From Bacillota bacterium (GTDB lineage: Bacteria; Bacillota; Clostridia; Lutisporales; Lutisporaceae): a DNA stretch of 6,524 nt. Every line of letters starts with the position of its first letter. Positions within the stretch are counted from its first letter, which is position 1. This document shows, one piece after another, positions 1 to 5,378 of this stretch. Position numbers and translations under genes: made by a program. A model generated the notes under the pieces. It made no database searches. It was not told where the DNA came from and worked only from the letters and a program-made list of their open reading frames with translations. The stretch lies in assembly GCA_023405875.1 (NCBI GenBank), contig JAEXXN010000467.1, positions 1-6,524 on the forward strand, in the 5' to 3' direction.

Positions 1-55
1 TGGGTGGTACCGCGGTATATTATCGTCCCTTTGGCTTAGGCCGGAGGGATTTTTT
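1..55 (+). promoter_or_regulatory. T-box riboswitch, 3' part (antiterminator and terminator), controlling ileS
   Basis: This is the distal end of a T-box leader; the specifier stem-loop and 5' domains lie left of the window. The conserved T-box core GGGTGGTACCGCGG is at 2-15. The UGGU at 5-8 is the bulge that pairs with the uncharged tRNA acceptor end; its fourth base, U8, would pair with discriminator A73, which fits tRNA-Ile. GGG at 2-4 can pair with CCC at 27-29 to form the antiterminator, and those same bases belong to the 5' arm of the terminator at 26-49, so the two structures exclude each other. In this family uncharged tRNA stabilises the antiterminator and lets transcription proceed. 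Isoleucine specificity is inferred from the downstream gene, because the specifier codon is not visible. Confidence 0.95.
26..55 (+). terminator. T-box intrinsic terminator
   Basis: TCCCTTTGGC (26-35) pairs with GCCGGAGGGA (40-49) as a ten-pair stem that includes two G-U wobbles, closed by the loop TTAG and followed directly by six T residues (50-55). It is the regulated terminator of the T-box leader and forms when tRNA-Ile is charged. The ileS start codon lies 63 bases after the T-run. Confidence 0.93.
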
Positions 56-118
56 ATGTTTACCCGGATTTATATGTTTAATAGTTGTAGAGTACACAAT
101 TCAGAAAGGATGTTATAA

Positions 119-3100
119 ATGGATAAGTTCAAGTTTTTATCTGACAAGCGGGCAGCGGAAAATGAAAAGGACATATCGGAATATTGGAAGGAGATAGATA
201 TACTCCGGAAAAGCATAGAAGCCAGGGAAGGAAAAAAGGCCTTCATATTCTATGAGGGGCCTCCGACTGCCAACGGCAGGCCGGGAATACACCATGTCTT
301 GGCAAGGACCCTGAAGGATACGGTGTGCCGCTACAAAACAATGAAGGGCTTTCAGGTCAAGAGGAAAGCGGGCTGGGACACCCACGGACTCCCTGTTGAG
401 ATCGAGGTGGAGAAGGAGCTTCAGCTTTCAGGAAAGCAGGACATTGAAAAGTACGGTATAAAGGAATTCAACCAGAAATGCCGTGAGTCTGTTTTCAAAT
501 ATGTAGGCCAGTGGCGGGATATGACGGAAAAGATGGCATATCTCATAGACCTGGACCATCCTTATGTAACCTATGAAAATGACTATATCGAGTCGGTATG
601 GTGGATATTGAACAAATTCAAGGAAGAAGGCTACCTTTATGAAGGGCACAAGATTTCCCCCTACTGCCCAAGATGCGGCACTGGGCTTGCTTCCCATGAA
701 GTAGCCCAGGGCTACAAGGAAATAAAGACAACTACCGTAGTAGTGAAATTTAAAAGAAAGGGCTTTGACGAATACTTCCTGGTATGGACGACAACACCCT
801 GGACTCTGCCGTCCAATGTAGCCCTTACAGTTAACCCCAGGGAAACCTATCTTAAGGTCAGGCAGAATGACGAAGTATATTACCTGGAGAAGAACCTGGC
901 AAAAAAAGTGCTGGGAGAAGAATTCCAGGTGCTTCAGGAGCTTAAAGGCACAGAACTGGAGCATATGGAATATGAACAGCTTATGCCTTTTATCCCGGTT
1001 GACAAAAAGGCCTTCTTTGTGACAGTGGCCGACTATGTCACCACAGAGGACGGCACAGGTATAGTTCATACAGCGCCTGCCTTTGGTGAGGACGATTACA
1101 ATACGGGAAGGAAATATAACCTTCCGGTGCTTCAGCCGGTAAATGAAGCGGGCAAATTTACCGCCACCCCATGGGAGGGGCAATTTGTAATTGATGCAGA
1201 CCCGGAGATCATCAAATGGCTGGCAATAGAGGGCAAGCTTTTCAAGAAGGAAAAGATGGATCACAACTATCCTCACTGCTGGAGATGCAAAACTCCTCTG
1301 CTTTATTACGCAAAGCCCAGCTGGTACATTGAAATGACCAGGCTCAGGGATGAGCTGGTGGCAAACAACAATGCCGTAAACTGGTTCCCGGATTATGTGG
1401 GTGAAAAGCGCTTCGGCAACTGGCTTGAAAATGTTAATGACTGGGCCCTTTCAAGAAACAGGTATTGGGGTACTCCCCTTAACATCTGGAGATGCGACTG
1501 CGGACATACAGATTCCATAGGCTCCAGGAAGGAGCTTGTTGAAAGGGCTATAGAGCAGATAGACGAGAGCATAGACCTGCACAGGCCTTATGTGGACGAT
1601 GTCCACATAAAGTGTGAAAAGTGCGGCGGCACCATGACAAGAGTGAAGGAAGTCATCGACTGCTGGTTTGACAGCGGAGCAATGCCTTTTGCACAGCATC
1701 ACTATCCCTTTGAAAATAAAGAGAATTTTGATGAGCTGTTCCCGTCAGACTTTATATGCGAAGGCATAGACCAGACAAGAGGCTGGTTCTATTCGCTGCT
1801 TGCAATATCGACCTTTGTCATGAAGACCTCACCGTACAAGAATGTACTCGTGGGCGGCCATCTGGTTGATAAAGACGCGAGAAAAATGTCCAAGTCGCTC
1901 GGCAATACGGTAGATCCCTTTGAAATGTTCGACAAATACGGGGCAGATGCTTTAAGATGGTATATGCTTTATGTATCGCCTGTATGGTCAACTACCAAAT
2001 TTGACGAGGACGGCCTCAAGGAAGTGCTCAGCAAGTTCTTCGGAACGCTGAAGAATGTCCATACCTTCTTTGCGCTTTATGCAAATACCGACAGCATAGA
2101 CCCCAAGGATTTCTTCGTGGAGTATAAGGACCGTCCCGAGCTTGACAGGTGGATGCTTTCCAAATACAACAACCTGGTAAGGGAAGTAACCGGCGAGCTT
2201 GATATATATGACCTTACAAAGGCAGTAAGAAAAATACAGAATTTCGTGAATGAAGACCTGTCCAACTGGTATATAAGACGTTCCAGGAGAAGATTCTGGG
2301 ATACCGAGCTTACCGAAGACAAAAAGGCAGTTTATAATACAACCTATGAGGTAATGGTAGGCGTAGCAAAGCTTGTTGCTCCCTTTGCCCCATATCTTTC
2401 AGAGGAAATATACAGGAACCTCACCGGTGAAATGTCGGTGCATGTGGCTGACTTCCCGGTAGTGAATGAAGAGCTTATAGACGACAGGCTTGAAGAGAGG
2501 ATGGACCTGGTAAGGAGCCTTGTAGGCCTTGGAAGAGCTTCCAGGGAGCAGGTGAGGATAAAGGTGCGCCAGCCTATACAGAAGGTATTCATAGATGCAA
2601 AGTATGAAGCGCTTATATCCTACCTGATACCGCTTATCCAGGAGGAGCTCAATGTAAAGGAAGTGCACTTTGAGAAGGACCTGAACAGATACATGAACTT
2701 CAGCCTCAAGCCCAACTATAAATATGCAGGCTCGATACTGGGAGCAATGATAAAGACCTTTGCCAAAGTGCTGCAGGAGCTTGATGCATCGGTATATGCA
2801 CCTAAGCTGGAAGCCGGAGAGACCATGAAGGTGGAGCTTGACGGCGAGACCTTCGAGATAAATAAGGAATATGTACTGATAAGCATAGCAGCAAAGGAAG
2901 GCTTTACAGTGACAATGGAAAACAATCTCTTTGTGATACTTGACACAACGCTTACAAAGGAGCTTGTTGAAGAGGGTCTTGCAAGGGAATTCATCTCCAA
3001 GGTGCAGCAGATGAGAAAGAACAACAGCTATGAGATGATGGACAGGATAAGCATATACTTTGACGGCGACGATGAAATAGCAAATGCAGTTGATGCCTTC

Positions 3101-3217
3101 ATGGACTACATCATGGCAGAGACTCTGGCAGACAAGGTGCAAAGAGTAGCGGACAAGAGCTTTGAAGCACAGGATCTGAATGGGCACGTTACAGGAATGA
3201 AGGTTGAAAAAGTATAA
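119..3217 (+). CDS. ileS: isoleucyl-tRNA synthetase, type 2 (IleRS2), complete
   Basis: The 1032-residue product is a class Ia cytoplasmic enzyme that charges tRNA-Ile with isoleucine using ATP; the length fits IleRS. The ATG follows AGAAAGGA (103-110) with 8-base spacing. The Rossmann core has the first signature as GIHH (residues 56-59), W442-G451 (WALSRNRYWG), and KMSKS at 589-593. The inserted CP1 editing domain (about 190-385) has the threonine-rich WTTTPWTLPSN (223-233) and the GxVHxAPAFGEDD segment (about 312-326), expected for hydrolysis of Val-tRNA-Ile. Two Cys clusters fit zinc sites: C183/C186 with C387/C390, and C459/C461 with C499/C502. The anticodon-binding domain starts near D676-R677-W678 and includes SNWYIRRSRRRFW (715-727); a C-terminal domain follows. 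The two Cys pairs and eukaryote-like architecture place it in type 2. The altered HIGH motif is discussed in the findings. No frameshift or truncation is seen. Confidence 0.98.
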   Translation: MDKFKFLSDKRAAENEKDISEYWKEIDILRKSIEAREGKKAFIFYEGPPTANGRPGIHHVLARTLKDTVCRYKTMKGFQVKRKAGWDTHGLPVEIEVEKELQLSGKQDIEKYGIKEFNQKCRESVFKYVGQWRDMTEKMAYLIDLDHPYVTYENDYIESVWWILNKFKEEGYLYEGHKISPYCPRCGTGLASHEVAQGYKEIKTTTVVVKFKRKGFDEYFLVWTTTPWTLPSNVALTVNPRETYLKVRQNDEVYYLEKNLAKKVLGEEFQVLQELKGTELEHMEYEQLMPFIPVDKKAFFVTVADYVTTEDGTGIVHTAPAFGEDDYNTGRKYNLPVLQPVNEAGKFTATPWEGQFVIDADPEIIKWLAIEGKLFKKEKMDHNYPHCWRCKTPLLYYAKPSWYIEMTRLRDELVANNNAVNWFPDYVGEKRFGNWLENVNDWALSRNRYWGTPLNIWRCDCGHTDSIGSRKELVERAIEQIDESIDLHRPYVDDVHIKCEKCGGTMTRVKEVIDCWFDSGAMPFAQHHYPFENKENFDELFPSDFICEGIDQTRGWFYSLLAISTFVMKTSPYKNVLVGGHLVDKDARKMSKSLGNTVDPFEMFDKYGADALRWYMLYVSPVWSTTKFDEDGLKEVLSKFFGTLKNVHTFFALYANTDSIDPKDFFVEYKDRPELDRWMLSKYNNLVREVTGELDIYDLTKAVRKIQNFVNEDLSNWYIRRSRRRFWDTELTEDKKAVYNTTYEVMVGVAKLVAPFAPYLSEEIYRNLTGEMSVHVADFPVVNEELIDDRLEERMDLVRSLVGLGRASREQVRIKVRQPIQKVFIDAKYEALISYLIPLIQEELNVKEVHFEKDLNRYMNFSLKPNYKYAGSILGAMIKTFAKVLQELDASVYAPKLEAGETMKVELDGETFEINKEYVLISIAAKEGFTVTMENNLFVILDTTLTKELVEEGLAREFISKVQQMRKNNSYEMMDRISIYFDGDDEIANAVDAFMDYIMAETLADKVQRVADKSFEAQDLNGHVTGMKVEKV

Positions 3218-3232
3218 AGTACCGAAGCTGAT

Positions 3233-3261
3233 AAAACCCCATCGGAAATCGATGGGGTTTT
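3233..3261. terminator. bidirectional intrinsic terminator between convergent genes
   Basis: AAAACCCCATCG (3233-3244) and CGATGGGGTTTT (3250-3261) form a perfect 12-bp stem with the five-base loop GAAAT. Read on either strand, a GC-rich stem ends in four U residues, so it can stop ileS transcription (stop codon 15 bases upstream) and transcription of the minus-strand transporter (stop codon 10 bases away). The U-tract lies within the stem and is short, so efficiency cannot be judged from sequence. Confidence 0.88.
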
Positions 3262-3271
3262 GCAATTTGTG

Positions 3272-4153
3272 TTATTCTGTTTCAGCAGCTTCTGATTTTG
3301 TATTTGCTTTAAGCGCCATAAGCACACTCCTGCCGACTATTGCAGTCAGCACTATGATGCCTCCTGCAAAGGCCCAGGGCCCCGGAGCTTCTCCAAGCGC
3401 CAGGAACACCCATACCGGATTCAGCAGAGGCTCAATTACCGGAATGAGTATTGCCTCAAGGGCTGAAACATGCTTTATTGCCACGGCGTAAAGTATATAG
3501 GATATTCCGAGCTGAAATACCCCCATAAGCAGTAGTGCTATCCAGCTTCCGGTGTCGGGCATGGAGGAAAACATAAAGGGAATGCCGATTATTGCCGTAA
3601 GCACATTTCCCCAGAATACCGATTCCAGGGGCGATTCATCCTTTTGCTTGCGGAGCAGCAGGACCATGCAGGCAAAGCAGAAGCCGCTGAGTATGGCATA
3701 TATGTTACCCAGCATACCTCCCGGGGACATCTCATCAATGAAGAAAAGGAACATCCCTCCAAAGACAAGGAAAATTGCCATCCAATCCAGCTTTGTCGTG
3801 CGCTCCTTCAGGAACCAGGCTCCCAGTAGCGCCACATATATCGGGGCCGTATACTGGAGAAGTATTGCAGTAGCTGCGGTAGTCAGCTTGTTTGCCACCA
3901 CGAAAAGCAGGACGGTACCTACATATGCAAATGCTCCCCCCAGCTTGTACCGGTTGAACCGGGTATTGGGCTTTCTTATAACCGCAAGCATTATCAAGGC
4001 AGCTATAAGGCTTCGCATTCCTGATATTGCCATGACGTTCCAGTGGACGGATTTGATGAGCAGGCCCCCTGAGCTCCAAAGCAGTGAAGCAGCCACAAGA
4101 AATACGATCGACCTGAAACGGTTATTTTTCATTTTGTCTGTTATAGAATTCAT
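3272..4153 (-). CDS. EamA/DMT-family transporter (RhaT/YdcZ-like permease)
   Basis: The product is a 293-residue integral membrane protein with about ten hydrophobic helices in two EamA repeats (about 14-139 and 149-278). Each repeat ends with the usual DMT pattern: QYTAPIYVALLGAWFLKER (100-118, acidic residue E117) and the equivalent VIEPLLNPVWVFLALGE (239-255). The C-terminal tail is short and charged, as expected for a cytoplasmic end. The family moves small metabolites such as amino acids, nucleosides or drugs, usually outward; the substrate cannot be read from sequence. I chose the ATG at 4153 because AGAAGGGA (4162-4169 on the minus strand) lies 8 bases before it. An in-frame ATG at 4174 would give 300 residues but has a poor ribosome site and sits almost at the predicted transcript start. 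The gene stands alone and converges on ileS. Confidence 0.92.
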   Translation of the reverse strand: MNSITDKMKNNRFRSIVFLVAASLLWSSGGLLIKSVHWNVMAISGMRSLIAALIMLAVIRKPNTRFNRYKLGGAFAYVGTVLLFVVANKLTTAATAILLQYTAPIYVALLGAWFLKERTTKLDWMAIFLVFGGMFLFFIDEMSPGGMLGNIYAILSGFCFACMVLLLRKQKDESPLESVFWGNVLTAIIGIPFMFSSMPDTGSWIALLLMGVFQLGISYILYAVAIKHVSALEAILIPVIEPLLNPVWVFLALGEAPGPWAFAGGIIVLTAIVGRSVLMALKANTKSEAAETE

Positions 4154-4186
4154 ATAATAAGTCCCTTCTATCATTTCACTATATAA

Positions 4187-4215
4187 ATTCTAACAGAATT
4201 AAGCGGCCTGTACAA
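4187..4215 (-). promoter_or_regulatory. predicted sigma-A promoter of the DMT transporter
   Basis: On the minus strand a -10 box TAGAAT (4187-4192, five of six matches) is preceded at exactly 17 bases by TTGTAC (4210-4215, matching only the TTG of TTGACA). Transcription would begin near 4178-4180, leaving a short leader that includes the ribosome site for the start at 4153. The -35 is weak, so this rests mainly on the -10, spacing and position. Confidence 0.5.
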
Positions 4216-4276
4216 TCGTCAGGCAGGGAGCATTTCAGGTTTTATTGACTTTTATGGAATATCCGGTGCCGCTGCG

Positions 4277-4285
4277 TGGTATAAT
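4277..4285 (+). promoter_or_regulatory. predicted extended -10 promoter of the metallophosphoesterase gene
   Basis: TGGTATAAT is a perfect -10 (TATAAT, 4280-4285) with the TGn extension at 4277-4279, which can substitute for a strong -35. At the normal distance upstream (4257-4262, GAATAT) there is no good -35; a TTGACT at 4245-4250 is 29 bases away and too far to serve. Transcription would start near 4292, giving a leader of about 88 bases. That leader contains a small hairpin, GCCG-GGGA-CGGC, at 4308-4319, with a GNRA-type loop of unknown significance. Confidence 0.6.
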
Positions 4286-4379
4286 GGAATAGATATTTCC
4301 AAGCATCGCCGGGGACGGCTCATAACCCTTCCCCTATAAAAGGACTGACAGGCCTCATAGTTAAAAGGAGCGGAAAGCT

Positions 4380-5198
4380 ATGTTTGATGAAATAGTAAGG
4401 ATGGTATTTGCAGTTATGGTTCTGGTAGCTGCCGATATGGTCTTTGAAGCAAATTTTCCGGTAGTCAGGGAAATAAGCATATATACCGAAAAGCTGAAAA
4501 GAGGAAAAGAGCTTTTATTGCTTCAGATAAGCGATTTTCACGGAAGCTCTTCAGGGAATATTGCCGCAACAATCCTGCGAGAGGTTGAGAAAATAAAACC
4601 TGATGCGATCCTTTTGACCGGTGATCTGGTAGACAGACATACAGAGAACCTGGAAGGCATATATGGATTTATCGGCAAGCTCAGCGGACTATGCTCCGAA
4701 ATATTTTTTGTATCCGGCAATCATGAATGGAGTAATGAAGGAAGGAATGAACTGCTGGCAACACTCAAGACACTGGGAGTCAAGCTGCTGAACAACAAAG
4801 GCTCTGCCGTTGCTCTTGCCGGGACGGATATCAATATTTGCGGCGTGGATGATCCTTACAGGAGAAAGGACGATATAGAAAAGGCCATGAAGGTCATTGA
4901 CCCTGAAAAGTATACCATTCTGCTGGCTCATTCTCCCAAAATAAGAAAAAGGCTTGAGAGCCATGTGCCTGATTTGATACTTTGCGGTCACACCCATGGA
5001 GGACAGGTGAGATTTCCTTTTATCGGAGCTCTGTTCGAACCGGGAGAAGGTCTTTTCCCCGAATATGACAAGGGCATATTTTATCTGAAAAACGGCAGCC
5101 TTCTATACATAGACAGCGGAGCAGGCACCAGCAAGCTGGCAATAAGATTCCTCAACAGGAGCCAGATAAGCAAAATAAGGATTATCGGCAGCCGATGA
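4380..5198 (+). CDS. membrane-anchored metallophosphoesterase (YkuE/YaeI-like, COG1408 type)
   Basis: The 272-residue protein belongs to the calcineurin-like phosphoesterases, which hydrolyse phosphoester or pyrophosphate bonds with a two-metal centre. The ligand motifs appear in order: D52-x-H54 (QISDFHG), GDLVD (81-85; D82), GNHE (113-116; N114, H115), H174 in LLAHSP, and GHTHGGQ (203-209; H204, H206). A hydrophobic stretch at about 7-22 fits an N-terminal anchor, so the catalytic domain is probably outside or at the membrane surface. No twin-arginine motif precedes it, unlike the Tat-exported B. subtilis YkuE as I recall it. Relatives include proteins linked to cell-envelope lipid or undecaprenyl-type substrates, but the substrate here is unknown. 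The start is supported by AAAGGAG (4364-4370) nine bases upstream. It appears monocistronic: its promoter is separate and the next gene begins 180 bases later. Confidence 0.92.
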   Translation: MFDEIVRMVFAVMVLVAADMVFEANFPVVREISIYTEKLKRGKELLLLQISDFHGSSSGNIAATILREVEKIKPDAILLTGDLVDRHTENLEGIYGFIGKLSGLCSEIFFVSGNHEWSNEGRNELLATLKTLGVKLLNNKGSAVALAGTDINICGVDDPYRRKDDIEKAMKVIDPEKYTILLAHSPKIRKRLESHVPDLILCGHTHGGQVRFPFIGALFEPGEGLFPEYDKGIFYLKNGSLLYIDSGAGTSKLAIRFLNRSQISKIRIIGSR

Positions 5199-5207
5199 CG
5201 GATTGAA

Positions 5208-5229
5208 GGAAATGCATTGTATGCGTTCC
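5208..5229 (+). other. imperfect hairpin downstream of the metallophosphoesterase gene
   Basis: GGAAATGCAT (5208-5217) can pair with ATGCGTTCC (5221-5229) around a three-base TGT loop, giving nine pairs with one G-U wobble and one bulged A. It lies ten bases after the stop codon, where a terminator would be expected, but no U-tract follows, so it may act as an mRNA 3' stem or be chance. I see no better terminator between the two genes. Confidence 0.3.
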
Positions 5230-5280
5230 GTAATGTACATGCCTATAGAATTCACGAATACTTGTACGCATAACGATAGA

Positions 5281-5286
5281 TATAAT
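5281..5286 (+). promoter_or_regulatory. candidate -10 box for the anaerobic reductase gene
   Basis: A perfect TATAAT lies 93 bases before the reductase start codon. No convincing -35 is found at 16-18 bases (that stretch reads AATACTTG), and there is no TGn extension. It would place the transcript start near 5293, just before the C-tract at 5299. Other A+T-rich candidates are TAGAAT (5315-5320) and TATAAA (5331-5336). If the gene has its own promoter, an activator may be needed. Confidence 0.35.
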
Positions 5287-5378
5287 CAATTACTAAAGCC
5301 CCCTCCCGGTAGTATAGAATATTACTGTAGTATAAAAACAGGTACTTGAGTGCCAATTATGTGAAGGGGGTAAAAAAA

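Noticed and set aside
428..1276. Long open frame (282 codons) on the minus strand inside ileS
   Set aside because: It lies wholly opposite a confidently assigned synthetase, and its Cys/Phe/Tyr-rich translation matches no family I recognise; it is a shadow of ileS codon use.
2399..3265. 288-codon minus-strand frame opposite the ileS 3' end
   Set aside because: It is antisense to the IleRS C-terminal region and runs through the shared terminator hairpin; its composition is typical of a shadow frame.
3552..4157. 201-codon plus-strand frame opposite the transporter
   Set aside because: The minus-strand frame encodes a clear ten-helix EamA protein with conserved repeat motifs; the plus-strand translation has no membrane pattern or known motif.
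4245..4285. TTGACT with TATAAT as a standard -35/-10 pair
   Set aside because: The spacing is 29 bases, far beyond the usual 16-18; the TATAAT is better explained as an extended -10 element.
5184..5196. Hairpin ATCGG-CAG-CCGAT over the phosphoesterase stop codon as a terminator
   Set aside because: The stem has only five pairs, lies within coding sequence, and is not followed by a T-run.
5233..5349. Possible 38-codon leader peptide upstream of the reductase gene
   Set aside because: No ribosome binding site precedes the ATG (GCGTTCCGTA), the frame begins before the likely promoter, and the peptide has no run of regulatory codons.
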